Below, one piece after another: positions 1 through 18,800 of a stretch of DNA of 64,000 bases. Position 1 is the stretch's first letter. Every line of letters starts with the position of its first letter. The DNA is taken from contig CM067526.1 in the NCBI GenBank assembly GCA_034509925.1, positions 10,769,629 to 10,833,628 of the forward strand, written 5' to 3'. The translations under genes and the position numbers were made by a program. This stretch comes from Hirudinaria manillensis (lineage: Eukaryota; Annelida; Clitellata; Hirudinida; Hirudinidae). The notes beneath the pieces are model-generated. The model worked only from the letters and a program-made list of their open reading frames with translations, ran no database searches and had not been told where the DNA came from.

Positions 1-3000
1 AATGAGCACGTCAAGATCAAATGAAGTAATGTCGTGACCCACGATAATGTCCGGATCAATTTTATAGATTTTTGCCACCAGCAACGAAAGCAATGACCTT
101 TCATTGCCAATGAGTTCCACATTGATCTTGTTCATTTTTGACCTTAGTTTTTCCTTCAAATCAAATGGAAAGACACAATTTGTTGGTTTGCTAATAGCAC
201 AAAAATGTTGCTGAAAAGGTATTTTTGGAGGAGGTTTATCTAGTGCATAACTGTTATTTATGAGCATTGACACTCCAAGAATTTCATTTTGTTTTGCTGA
301 ATTTGTGAAAGTTTTTAGGGAGAGTGACATCACTACCAATGGAGGTGGGGGAGTTTGGTCCTTGGATACTTCAATATTCTCAATCTTATGAACATTTAAG
401 TCAACTTTGCACCAGGAGACAGAATTAGTTACAAATTCTGGTCTCTTTATATCAATCCAACAAGGTCCCTTTAATCTCCTAGTTATGATGAAGGTTTCAA
501 GGGCAGAGGTATTCGTGCCGAACACATGACTGAATGTCTCTCCTTTCAGGTCTGAAGGTAGTTTGGTTTGATCAGCTGGATATCTAACCTCAAAATATTC
601 ACTTTCAGCTGGCACATCACTCTTTTCAAAGGAATATAACTTTGTGCATTTTCTTGATTTGAATGTATTTATTGAAAACTTTGTAGAGATGGTCTCAGTA
701 AATTCCTGATAAACATCTGCAATGCTGACCAATTGATCCGTCACTTGGCCATTTACTTGTCTATATTTTCTTGGCAATAAGAACAACCTTCTGTCAATAT
801 TCTTAATGGTGACACAGCAACTCACGTGTTGTTTCTGTGAATCAATCCAAACTTTTCCAAACAAATAGACAGTTCCAGGATGTTTGAAATAGTCTTCAAA
901 AGCATCCAGCCAAAACATCCTCAGAATCTTATTTCCATCTGCATCAGTGATAAGGGGAATTTGCGTGTTACCGCAAACTTGAGAAGATGTCACGGTGATG
1001 TTAGTCTCCGTTTCAGACCAACTCATGGAGGATGCAAGAAGTTCGTCATCATTTGATTCATTGAAAGCCATTTCTGATGCTTCTGGATTGCTTTCTGAAG
1101 CATTAGCATTGCAGTTGTTCACAGAGGGCATTGGCATTTCACCCATGTATCTACAATGCATTAAAATATTTTTGCAATAGAGAAATGTTTGCCAATCTAG
1201 CCATTAAACCACATTATTTAACTAAACATCTAAACCCTACTCACTCATCATCATCATCAAACAAGTTTTCTTTGAAATCATCCTGCTTTTCCATCACCTC
1301 CTCCTCTTGGTGCTGATAAGCTTTTGGCTCATTCTTCTGAACGTTAAATGCCTTAAGCTTCGAAGCACTCGAGGGAGATGAAGATGGAGCAAAGTTGGAT
1401 GAAAATTTTGGTGGCAAAGACGGTTTGATATTGAAAAGCGATGATTCTGCCGAGTTTGTTCCGAACGAAGACTTGGTAGTTGGTTTCCTAAGCCTTACTG
1501 GTGATGGCTGGATGATATCAGGAGAGTTTTTCATTTCTTCCATGATACTGTCAAGCAAATCATCATTTCCCTGGAACTCCGCCTTGAATGATGTAATTAG
1601 AATCAGTTATACATAAATAAAATAATTTCCTGAACAAACATTGGCATGATTTAGTAATTCAAGGGTTAGATAGTTTAAGTCCAGAAAAAGTCTTTGAAGC
1701 AGAATAAGAATAAGTTGCACAGAAAATTTTAAAAAGTTTCAAAGGTGGTTAACAAATAATAACAAATCACTTATTAGCATAACTTGTATAAACAATAACA
1801 AGTCATCATCAGTACAATAATAGAAAGCCATTTATTATGGAGTCACATTTATTATAAAATTATTTCACTCTTAATGTTTTTATTATTATTATTATTAAAT
1901 ATTAAAAAAAACCACCTCTTGCTTCTTCGCTGGCTTGGCAGCAGCAGCAGCAAACATGCTTTTAATGTTCGTTGGTTTCGAGTTTGGGGCTCGAATGTTT
2001 GGATTTTTCGAGACTCCCACTTTATTCTTTCTTTCAGACTTTGTTCCTTTTTAGGTTTGTATAATGAAATTTCCTTGCATTTAGTTCACACGTGAAAACG
2101 TGGTTAATTAAACAGTATGAAATTAATAATTAGTTGATATTAATTAGTCATCTTAAAACCTACTGTTAGCTCCAACTTCATCGGGATCGTCATCAAATAT
2201 CTCCCTTCCATCATCCACGTAACCTGAACCATTGGCTAAAATCATAGTTGAATAATTGATAATGATTAATACTGAATATTAATATTAATAATCAAATTCA
2301 GGAGATTAAAATATGTTACTCTCAACAAGCCAGTCATCCTTTTGTCTCTCCTGCACTATTCTTGAGTATTGCCTCTCATCAACTTCATCATAAACATTCT
2401 CGTCTAGTTTTATCTAAAATGCCAATAGAATTGTTTTTGAATGTTTATATGTGAGTAAATTATAAATATTAAAAATATGAGAAATGTTATTGATTCTGGA
2501 TGAATTGATAATATGTGAAGCCAAGTCAATTTAATTCATTGTTCAATTCACTTAAATTCATGAAATTTGAGAAATTTAGTTTTAATTGTTAGGATGTACA
2601 TCAATTTATTTACAAGATGTCTTGCAATCACACAATTTTGATTTGTGAATGGGTAGATTCAGATCAGTCACTTTGTCAGTACTATCTACACTACTGAGAA
2701 TTTTAACAAATCATCAAACCATATTGAAGTATGAGTAAATATAAAAACTGATATTCTGTCACTCAGTTTAAAATACAATTTAAAAGACTTCCGAAGTAAA
2801 ACCAGTAGCCAAATGTCAAATAACGTCAAAAAATAAATGTATGGATCTTTTAAATGCCAGAAGCTACATGGAGTTAATTCCTCACTTAATAAATTGATAT
2901 TTCAAGTGTGAAATTGAATGGCTCAAATATTCAATATGTCTAGAAGTTAGGAATTTCAATACCTGAGGTGTAAAAGCCTCGCCTTTAATTCTGCTTTCCT

Positions 3001-3368
3001 TCAGAAGTTCCAATGTTTTCGTCGAACTTTTGAGATTGGTTTGCCTATTTCTTCTAGGTCGATCTCGACTCAGACTGTAGTCTAAAATGCATTCCATGGT
3101 ATAACTTAATTCTGTATGTGGCCTAGTTTTTTTTTAATTTTCGTGAAAACAGAATTCAAAAAAAACTTTGTATGGTTCTCACGACAATCTATTATAAAGT
3201 AACTGCGGCTGGACTTAATTTGTAAAACCGACCTGCAAATCAGTATCTAACGCATATGAATCCTTAGTTGCTAATTAATTTTATAAGTTTCAGTTACAAA
3301 TTCATTCAATCACCTGAAGCCTGCCCAATATCCGAACTTTTACTGGGACTACGAGACGAAGGATCCAT
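1..3368 (-). CDS. POLA1: DNA polymerase alpha catalytic subunit, N-terminal 653 residues (cut by window edge)
   Basis: Catalytic subunit of the polymerase alpha-primase complex, which starts DNA synthesis at origins and Okazaki fragments in the nucleus. Exons on the minus strand, in transcript order: 3314-3368, 2963-3081, 2320-2413, 2164-2235, 1916-2046, 1245-1582 and 1-1150 (open at the edge). All junctions are GT...AG and keep frame. Family-specific matches: NVYDEVDERQYSRIVQ and GYVDDGREIFDDD in the conserved N-terminal region, and NIKSMF, which aligns with a short conserved motif of the p180 N-terminus. The last exon runs through the conserved N-terminal half to KIDPDIIVGHDI in the exonuclease-like fold. 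In known animal orthologues this fold lacks proofreading; the diagnostic residues lie mostly outside the window. The polymerase domain is not included. The start MDPSSRSPSKSS is the first ATG that splices in phase with exon 2. Head-to-head with the cytidylyltransferase gene, 1.5 kb away. Confidence 0.93.
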
Positions 3369-4914
3369 ACCAAAACAATTATTCTTGAATAAATTTGCCG
3401 CTGAGAAATGGTCAATAAATTGAGTTTAAAAAGACAAAAATATTAAAAGTCATGTTTTAATTTATTAATGTTTTTAAAAAGAGATATTTCAATATTTGTG
3501 CTGTAATTTTTAATATTATTCTTTATTTTCATTTTGTCTCGATTTGATTTCAGTCAATGGGAGATGATTCAAATCAGTAACCGACTGAGAAGATAAAGAT
3601 ATTATGGAAAAATAAGTTAAAGTGCTGCAAAGCAACTTAAATTACTAATATTTTGGAAACAATCTCTATAAAAGTTCGTTTGAACTTTAATGCATTTAGC
3701 CAATTTGCTATAGTTTTCCAAGTAATTAAAAGCTCCGAGAATGCTCAGATACGCGTTTTTCCTAGGCATATGCATATCATAAAAAATAAGGATGGGACAC
3801 TTAGCCAAATTGGACGTTTTCTCACAAATGACGTCTCACGGACTCTTAAAACAACATGCTTAATTCAATTCAATTCCTCCAATATTTTAAGTGCTTTTTT
3901 GTCTTAATAATCTTTATGGCAAGACATTAAAAGTTCAATTGTAAATAAGGCGAATGGTTAAATAAAGCACAAAATCACCATTGAAATGAAATCCCTCATA
4001 ACACCATATTGTAATACCACACAATACAATATCTTATAGAAAATAATTCAGAAACATCACGTTCAAGAAGCTTCAAAGAATCTTTCAGTAGAATGGAATT
4101 TTTCTTTTTTTTTGATTAACAGGTAAACCAGGTACTTAGGCAATTCGCGTCCGAATGTTAATCAAATTAACAATAAACGATATTTAATCTAAATTTAGAA
4201 TATCGATATATATATAGTCGATATATCATTAACCTTTTTTTCTAAATGCCTATGAGGCAGTTTGTAATTTTCCATACTATTTTGATGGTTTTTCTACTTC
4301 ATTTAATTACGCCCATAAAGAAGCATAATTTCACAGTAGTTACTAAATTTCGTTTTCAATATGAAAAAATCTACAATGATATTTTAAACAAAACACCATA
4401 CTTTCATTTTGTTGTCGTGTGGTCTCATGCCTGCATTTTGCGTCCGATGACGTTTGGATATCTCTGAACTGTAGCACCTATTGTCAAATTTCGATATATA
4501 AAGTGATTGCTGCCGTTGTAGAAGACCTTAGGTTTGTCATTATATTTTAAGAAACGTTAAAAACCTTGTTATCGACGACAAGAGCTTCTTTTTAAATATT
4601 ATAAATATTTATTAAGTATTTCTAATCGTCTTCTGAAATATTGTTAAATATAAATGCTTTTACATCGAGACGGTGGATGTGCTTCTGGACATGCCTTTAT
4701 CTTGAATTATTTTTAATAAAATATGCTTAGCGTTGCTTTTACGTAAAAGCTTAAGGCTAATGCTTGCTTTAATCGCGATTTTACAGTTTAATTCAAATTT
4801 TAAACTGCTTATTTATAAATTTATCACTGATTAGCAAAATAAGTGAGGATGTCTCAAATTTTATTGACATAATAAACTTTACTCTGTATGTGTTATAATT
4901 TGCTAAGGTTCAAG
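3369..4914. other. Intergenic region between POLA1 and the cytidylyltransferase gene
   Basis: This 1.5 kb stretch separates two divergent start codons and should hold both promoters. It is AT-rich. I see no TATA box at a convincing distance from either start, no long coding frame and no clear repeat. Short frames at 3653-3907 and 4246-4467 show no recognisable domain. Confidence 0.5.
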
Positions 4915-9466
<4,552 letters not shown>

Positions 9467-12400
9467 AGCGTGATTGTGGCAGATTGAAGAGATATAAATC
9501 AAATGCTTTATAGTTAGAAAAGCTCATCAAAGTCTGATGTCTGTGTATTCATATGAGCCTTTACTTTATACACATGTGCATCTGTTTGTGAGCGTTATTC
9601 CTTTAATTTGCTGTTCAAGATAATCTAGATTTGACTGTCGTTAGCAGAGTTTTCGTTTAAAATTTGCACGTTTCATCCGGCGAAGTTGTGAAGCTCGAGC
9701 AAATTTTAGGCGTTCCTAAGAAAATTATGCGAAGGCGGGACGATACCAGACGATGATTGCGATTATGAGTCTTGTGGTCCTGTGCTATTCTCCTTCGTCA
9801 ATTGTTTAGCATGAAGTTGACCATTAAACTTTCCTGACAAGTCTACTTAGTAGTTTACAGTTGAAATGATGACTTTATCTGCCTGACTTTATTTTTATGG
9901 CTATTAACATCTTATTCTTGTCATTCGTATGGATGTAGACTTGAGCTTGTGAGTTTTTAGTCATATTTGCCAGAGCTGAAGAAAATTGGTCACAGTTTCC
10001 TCTGTTGCCATGATGGCTTCCATTAATCCATTTTGATGTGGATGTGTAGCAACATACACATTTTGTTAGGAAAGTTCTGCATTCCCTGACTTGGAAGTGT
10101 AAAAGTGTTTACTCTTGATGATATTTTATGAATGAAATTTTAGTTTAAATCTTTTGTCGCCATTTTTCTGATTGGAGTTGTCCAAGTAAAAGCAGTTTCT
10201 AGAGTTTGTCTGTGATCGTGATCTCCACGAACTTAGTATAAATAATGCTGAGCTGACGAAGTTGTATTTAGTTTAGTTTAGCATCAGTTACAAGTAGTTA
10301 CCCAGGCAAAAGCAGCTTCGGCTCGCAACACGACCCCGAATGCTCACGCACAAAATAATTTTTTAAAAAATACCAACAAATGAAAACCGCGTTGACCGAA
10401 TCAGCGCTATGCGGTAATTTCATTAAGGTTTTGGATGTCGCTCAGTGACATTCAAAATCAAAGTTGACTCTGGATGGTCTGATCACCATTTTTACTATGC
10501 GAGTCTGAGTCGAGATTGAACGATTGTTTTTGTAAGCAAAATGTTTGCAGGTGGGCGTTTTCGGCATCTCACATTTTTTTTTCAAGGTCTCATGGAGTCT
10601 TCGGGGGATTAGTCAAATAAGCAACGAGTGCAAAATTCTTCAAATGCCTTGAACTTAGCCGCCGTGAAAGTTGCTTGAAGAGTTTAAATAAAATCAAATG
10701 TTGTGTGAATCATGCTAAGCATTGCAGCCGCTCTCAAAGTTGTTTCTATGTAGTGCGACAGCGAAGCAATAGTTGCACATTTGTAGACAAGATTTGGAAA
10801 AAAATTAAACTTGAACTTGTTATTGATTTTGTGACAATTGTTCAAAATGTCATTCATTGTCTGGAAGGGAATTTAGAACGCCACACTTTGGCAGAGTGCA
10901 GTTGTTGGAACTTGGACCAGCGATCGGGGATGGAATTTTTACCAGAATTCAAGGGGGATTTTTTTAATAAATATCAAATTTAATGATTAAATCTGCCCCT
11001 ATCCTCAGTCACCAGACGTAACAGGACATGCCTTCTTCAGACCGGGGAATGAGAGGGGAAGATGACATCTTTTCGCAGTTATGTGCCGAATTTGAAAATA
11101 TTTCTTCAGAGCAGGCATGACTCACGCTCTTATCCGGCCATATGAAACTTACACTCAAGCTGCCGAGTGCTCGAGCAAAAAATTCACATCTATCTTCTGC
11201 AATTTTCTTGTAGTAGGACTGATATTAGCCAACGGCTCCATAGGCATTGTTCTGTTGATACACGTGATGATGCATCATGATGATACATTTACAAAGAGTC
11301 TGGAAAAAAATTAAACCTAGGTTACAGGTCGTCTGGTGGGCTACTTGCTTATCAAATGGATGTGAAATCCTGCAAATGAGATACTCACTTGCGCGTGGGG
11401 AGACTAGAGTTTAGCAGACTAACATTCGGGTGGGAGTTCCATGGGAACTTTGAGAGAACAATGTGTTTTTCATTAAGATGAAGATGACGTACCCGCATGT
11501 GTAAACAATTGGAACAGTTTATGGGCGGTTGTATGTCATACAGAAGAGAAATAGCCTTTTGTTGAACGAGTCTCTTCACAACTTTCTTGCAACATCTTGG
11601 AATAAGCCTTCATTACACTGTTTATTTATGCAAACTCCCATTAGCCAGTCGTGGGGCGATATTATGTCTTAGGCATGGGAGATGTAATCGTAGGAGGAAA
11701 GAGCCTACAGCTCTGCATGTAGATGCTGATGCTTTTCAGCTGAAAATAGTTCCATGCCTACGTGCATGCATAACTTCTGAGTTTAAAGTAGACGAAGCTT
11801 ACAACCCTGGCTTTCGGTCAACAATGGATTTTTGATTTTTTTACAGTCGAAACATGATATTCTTCTGAGTCACACTTCTGGAAAGGAACATTAAATCGAT
11901 AACCAGGCCATTTCTCTAGAATTTAATACCTTTATTTTAATTGAAGAAAAGGACATAATCACTTATATTACTTATATTAGACTGGCATTAATTATGTCCA
12001 TTACGTATTTCTGCAGCATAACCACTCAAATCAGAATCCGTTGCTATCATTCACTTTTTAAGAATCGTTTCCATTGTGAGATACTTCATTTAAAATGTTC
12101 AACTGAATTAGTTTGTGAATTGATGTTCCGAGTAAGACCTGATATAGTCTGATGCATTATACCTTTCTGCTATAACGTCGGGAAATATGGGAGAAGTTGT
12201 GATAATCAATACTTAGTCAAACTGATTCTTTAATGTATTCTCATTTTAGATCTCATAAAATGAAACTACCATTTCAGTTCGAAACCTGTAGAAGAGCGTG
12301 ACACTCTGTATAACACACCTCGAAGCGCGGCTCAAGTTGTGATGATGGCGATCTTATTATTTGTAATGAAATGGAAATTAAAGTGGATGAACTTGTGAAA

Positions 12401-12871
12401 TGTCTTATATGGCGTTTGTAAATTTATTGCAATCGAAATATACTATCCATATAAATCATTGAGACCAATAATATGGCATATTTAGTAATTAACAAGAATC
12501 CAAAACCACATCACAAGGTTTAGCGCAGCGTGGATGTGCCCGCAGAGAGCTCCGATGAAATACTGTGGTTGAAGATAAAAGTTAGAACAGCCGGCTCGTG
12601 CAAAGCTCTAATCCTCTGTTTTGTAACGGATCTGTAAATAATTGTGCACCTTTGATTGTCGCAAAACGGTTGGAAGCATTTTCGGGCGTTTTTGGCAAAA
12701 TTAGTTCAGACGCTTAATGCAGAGCTACCGGGATTAATGATTCTCTGTTGCAGTTTTTGGATGCATAGGTAGAGGTCACTGTCGAGTCAAAAGTCGTTTT
12801 TGTGATTTGCTCCTTTCTGGTAAAAGAACCGAAGGAGAGCAAATTGTTGGCCATTTGGATTTAAGGACATT
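9467..12871. other. Intergenic region between the cytidylyltransferase and collagen IV genes
   Basis: 3.4 kb holding the 3' end of the cytidylyltransferase transcript and the upstream region of the collagen gene. No TATA box stands at a fixed distance before the collagen start. The longest frame, 10675-10983 (102 codons), has Cys residues but no recognisable domain and no splice-site support. No transposon, RNA gene or strong repeat is visible. Confidence 0.5.
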
Positions 12872-15800
12872 ATGGATCGTTTGGTGATATTATGTTTTAC
12901 TTCCGCCATCCTCATTTTTTGGATACCCCTTTTCAGCGTGAGTACTAAAAATAAAATTCAACTCTTATAATATTAATATTTGACGCTTGTTATCATGATG
13001 AAATGTTAAAACTATTCTTGTTAGAGAATTTATGCTCATCATTTATATAGAACACTTTTAGTTGCTCCATGTGAAGACAAAATTGAAACAGTGACTTTTG
13101 GAAGTTTAATAAGTAAAGTTAGTTAAAGCATTAGTTATCCAGTGCGGTGTATCATTATGCGATGAAGCAGTGTGGCCGTTGTACTGTCACACAAGAATAT
13201 AATTTCAAAATGATGTTAAAGGGTTTTTTCTAAAGTTAATTTAATTTTTGTGAAAATTGTTTTATATTTAATAATACCTGGCAGATGCACAAAATAAAAC
13301 GAGGAAGCCGGCGTTAATTGCTTGCAGACAATGTGCGTAGGGAGCCGTGAGAGTTTAGTTTGAAGAATCGGTTTTCTGTTATGAACAAGAATATGATGTT
13401 AAAGTTTTGAGCCCCATTTATCAATGCTTGAGAGGATTTAGTAGACTCAAAATCGTATCACTTTGGTTCACGATTAAATAATTTTGAAATCAAGTTTAAG
13501 CAGACGATATGTAGGAACATTTTCAGATTGACTTATTTTAATTTTTTGAATTTAATGTCACTTTTATTAGAACTTTACATTCTTATGAAAAAATGTAGAG
13601 GATGTTTTGAACCATGTCATCCTTATCTCCATTCTTTATTGCTGTTTTGTTTTCCCATACCAAAAAATTATAGCATACGCCCTGAGGTCTTATTTGCCTT
13701 AGTGAGAAAGCAGTGGGAATATGCAGAAGTTATTCATAGAATATGCAGTACATCTGTATCACTTACGTCAAGTAATCCTTAATTTGAACTGCTATATATT
13801 AGCTTTTCCTGATATGGCTACTTTATGGTTGAGAGGTAGTAATTATGAGGCAAGACTTCAATTCCAGGAAAATTATTCAGTTGCATAAGTTACTAATCAA
13901 TTTATAATATATGTAGCATGTTTTATGCCCACCAAACATTGACATTTGACTACTGCAATAATTTGCTAATATGAAGTCAGGTCTTGCTATGAGATGCAAA
14001 GAATAACAACAAAACTACTTCAGATGAGTCACTGGACATTGAGAGCAAACTTAGTAATTAAATGCTTCAGAAAGCAAAGCTGAGAAAAGTTCCCTTGAAT
14101 AAGGACCAAATTGTGTCAAATTTGTTAAGCTTTTGGTGATTTTGTCAAATGTGATCAGGAGATTTTTGTTACATTGGCTGAACACTTTATATTTGCTTTT
14201 TAAATTTTGTTTTTTAAACTATTTTTGTACTTTTTGTATTGCTGTGTACCTTATTTCAAAAATCCAAATAAAAAATCCCAATACCAACTAGAAATGGAGC
14301 TATAAATTCCTCTTGTATTGATAATATTTTCACAACCTAAGACAACTGCTTTGTAATAAATTTTTTTCTTTATTATTATTTATCATTTGAAAATTGCTAA
14401 AAAGTTTAATCGAACATTTCAGGCACGTAACCTTGAAGATATAAGGTTCAATCCAAAGTGCGGAAATTGCTCAGGATGCATTTGCAAGGGACAAAGGGGC
14501 AGAGCAGTAAATTTTAAACTTTTGGAGTGAATCATCATAGCAGCAACTATCATTATTCAAAACAGTGGCTCATTCCCCACTGGTGATTCAAGCATCTTAA
14601 AAACAAACTCAAACTATTTTTTAGGGGGATCCTGGCATTCCAGGTATGCCAGGCAGGCAGGGTCCATACGGTCCGATGGGACCCGAGGGTTACCCTGGAG
14701 TTAAGGGAATCAGAGGCGAAGATGGATGTTCTGGTGCCGATGGCCCTAAAGGAATGAGGGTATGATATGTTGACATTTAGTATTTACATGAGTATGATTT
14801 TCTAGCATTGGCATTTGTACCTTTTTTTTATTAGTTATTTTATGAATTCTTTGGAAAATCTCTGTTTTGATTGAAAATCCTTTCAAAATAAAATCTTGGA
14901 TTTGTTACTTTTTTTGGATTGTCTTAACTTTAGACTAATATTTGTTTACTTTGGGAAACAAATTTCTATAATAAACTGATTTGTTAAACAAAGAAAATTT
15001 ATAAGATTTCATTGTAAGTGCATTTGAAAGTGAACTAAAAGAATAAGTTGAAGTTTTTTAAGAGGGTTACTAAATGTGGCTTTTTTTTTTTAAATTAATA
15101 TATTAGTCTCCAAAATCATTGCATCTGAGGCATTTGTATGTTTGACATTGCAACATTTAAAACACCTAAAAGAAGTATGGGCTGGTCCCACATTTGGCTG
15201 CAACAAGTCATAATCTAATTAAGGTATGGCTTCAAAGATACATTTACAGGGAATCTTGTAAATACATACAATAATCATTTATTTAATAATTCAGTATGTG
15301 CTACTAATTTTTCATTTGTTAGGAATTTAGCTGAAAAATTAGTGAACTTCTGGAATTTATTCTTATTTCTTTATTCTATTATTTCTTCAGAGATGAATTA
15401 AAAATTTTAAGTGATAAATCTATAAAATTTTTTTATATGCTTGAGGAGTCTGACTAAGAGAATGTTCCTTGCATTTGATAAGTTTTAATGCATATTTTAT
15501 CTCAATTAATTACTAATTCTGAAATAAATGAGATATTAATAATATTAATAATAATAGAATTAACAGACATCTTTGATTTGAAAATGGAATTTGTCAATAT
15601 AATTTTATCATGCTTGAATATTTGTAATTTTGCTCTTGAGAGTAATTACATCTATTTTCGGATAAGAATCCAGTTGTGACTTTTTAATTAACTCAACATT
15701 AATTAAAACATTTGATGATAACATTTTCCAGTGAAAGTGATATTTCAATCTTAAATAAACATGCTTCACAAAAATAAATTAAGGTATTGTCTCATTTTGA

Positions 15801-18800
15801 TGTTATTTTACTCTCACCAAGTATTTAATCTGTATAGTATGTAAGGTATGTAATAATGTATAAGAAGCAACATCTAGTTTAAATTTCAAGGAAGTTTTAG
15901 AAAGAAATAATTTAGTTCAAGAGTGAAGAAATAAAATTACTTTATCATAAAGAAATAAATCAGAATAGTTTCTGAAGAACCTAATGAATTACATATATAA
16001 TTACAAATATAATCAAATGTAAGATTAGCTGGGAGAAAAACACAAGTACAAAATCAACTTTGAACTTAGGAACAAATCAGTTCTTTAAGAAAGATGAATG
16101 ATTTTTGTAGGTGCTTATGGGATGGGACACCAAAACTTAAACTAATAGGCAAGCTGTTATTCTTGTGTTAGCTCTCCTGTCGTAGAAATGAGTGAAAATA
16201 TTGATCAAGAATATTCAGGAGATTTAATGATTAAAATATAAAAATATCTTTATAACTTTTCTAAACTTATATCCTGAAATTTGCAGTTCTTAAAACATTT
16301 ATTTTATTTGGTTATTGGCTAGATTTGATTGATTAGGGTTGATGTTCCTTGGCAGGAACTTCATGTGTTACTATCTGGTCAAAGTAGCCTGAATTAGGGA
16401 CATATATAAATGATATATCAATTGATTTAGTGATAAATTTGTAACTACATATGATGTTTTATGATGTTTTTATTTTGCCATAAATCAATCCTAAGCAAAA
16501 TTATTCATGTGTAGAAGTTATCCACAAGAAGAGCCACAACAATAGGCATCATTAAAATGGCTTTTCAAAAACATTAACCTAATCTTGATTTTGCTTTTAA
16601 TTAAACTTATGTTTAATGTATTTCTAATGTTTCTTAATAAAATGATGACTGAATTTTAATATGATTTTCTGCTAATTTCAATTTCCTAGGACTAGTATCC
16701 TACAATTGCCATATAATCTTATGTGCTGTTTCTCAATATCACCAGTTTCAGAGATAAACATCTTTAGGGAAATGTAAAAAGCATAATTTTTGTTGTCATT
16801 AGTAAAATAAAATAAGATAAGATAAAGGTTTTATAATAATAATTAATAATAATAAATATAATAAAATATTAATAATAAGAAATAACATTTCTTTAATGTC
16901 ATTTGCATGGCACATCTGTTTGAGTTGGATTATGAATATGGTATGCCCCATGCCTGAACATAGTCTTTTGAGTTAAATTAATTTCAATTGAAGTGTCACG
17001 AAATAAATGGAATATTTTTCTTTGAGCCTTTGATCACATTTATGGATAAATGATAGTTTATAAAATTGTATTGAACTAATGGGTATATCTGGTATATGAT
17101 TTCTAGAAAAAAATTCTTCTTATCTATTTTGTATATTCAAAATATGTTAGAATTGCAATTCAGTGAACTTGGACATGATATTAATTACCTTTTGCTTTTT
17201 TTAGGGTGATGATGGTGCCCCTGGCTTTCCTGGTACTCCTGGATTAGCTGTGAGTTTCTTTCTGTTTAAAGCTGAGTGGTTATTGAAATTTATTGGGGTC
17301 ATCTGAAATTAGAATCCTAATTTTCCATAAATCTGTTCCTAGAGTTATTTTATTTTTAATATGCATATTTAGTATAAAACTTGGTAACATTTTTTTAACT
17401 AAATTATTTTTATACAGGGAATTCCAGGTGCTCCAGGTGATAGAGGACCTAAAGGCTATCCTGGATGTAATGGATCTGAGGTTAGGTGGATTTTTTTATT
17501 ATTGACATTCAATATTTCATTTAATATTTTATTGCTTTAGCTGTTTATAGTTCTATTTAATGATTTAATTTAATTCCATTCCTGAGAGTTTCATGAAGTA
17601 TCATAATTTCCTATGCTTGTTTGATCCAAAGAATTATCTCTTGAGTCAATAATAGTTCTTGTACTTGATTGTAAAAGTTGCATATTATGATGTATGAATT
17701 CCTGAAGGGTTCTTTCTGATGCATTTGCACAAACTTTTCTCATATGCATTGTTAATTATTTTCTTTGAAAATTTTGATTATAAAATACATTATTGTATTT
17801 TAATTTTTAGTTAAAACACCGAGTCATGTTGACATTGTTGGTTTTTAAATCAATGTTTGTAAATTGTTAAAAAAAAGTTTTTATGTTATGGCATTTGCTA
17901 AAAGAATTGCTCAAATGTCCTGTTTAGATGACAAGTTGGGGCAATAAGAGAAAGCAGTTGCCACTTTATGATTTTTTTCTCATAATATTTTTAAAAAAAT
18001 TGTATTAATTGCTTATTATCTAGGGTGAGCCTGGGATACCGGGTTTGAAGGGTTGGGATGGACCACCCGGGCCTCCTGGATTTCCTGGAATCCCTGGTCT
18101 TAAAGTTTGAACTTTTCACTCTTTTTCAAAAATACTTTGATTAATGTTTTAATTTAGAAAGCCTCATCTTTGCCAGCATTTTCACCAGAATGTAAACTGA
18201 TATCAATTTTGAATAATATTCATTTAATTCGTAACCAGGGTGATCCAGGAGAATATGATGGAGTACCAAAATATGGCCCACAAGGTGCACCAGGAGACCC
18301 TGGCTTTGATGGACCTCCTGTGGGTTTATTTTTTTGACTTCTTATTAGAAAGACAAAGGTCATCATTTTTTGATGTTGCATTGCATAACATCTGGGTGAA
18401 ATCTTTAAATGTTTGTTCATTAAGGGCAGAAATGGAATTCCTGGAACTCCAGGCTTCAAAGGACCTCCAGGAGACAAGGGAGCTAAGGTGAAAATCAACT
18501 TTAAGTATCAATTAAGTTACTAACAAATATGCTAAGAAGTGGAATTAGGTTCCACATGGAGGTGTTAAGAGAAAGATCCGGAACATTTGAATACTGACAT
18601 ATCAGGGCCTCCCTTTTCTATGATCGAAGCGAAGAATGATTTCGGGCACGAGAGACTAGAGAGCTTCATTAAAATATTCTGCAGATTCTTTACATGATTC
18701 TAGATGATGACTTTAAATGCTCAGTGATTAAAGACAGGAAGACAATGGGCTTTCAACAAGAGAGCTTGAAATTGGAGCACTTAGAATTATTATCCCATAT

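Noticed and set aside
4141..4467. Short hydrophobic plus-strand frame (73 codons) upstream of the cytidylyltransferase
   Set aside because: It lies in the divergent promoter region, is AT-codon dominated, and has no splice connection to the downstream gene.
10675..10983. 102-codon Cys-containing frame between two genes
   Set aside because: No recognisable domain, no promoter or splice signals; length is within chance for this DNA.
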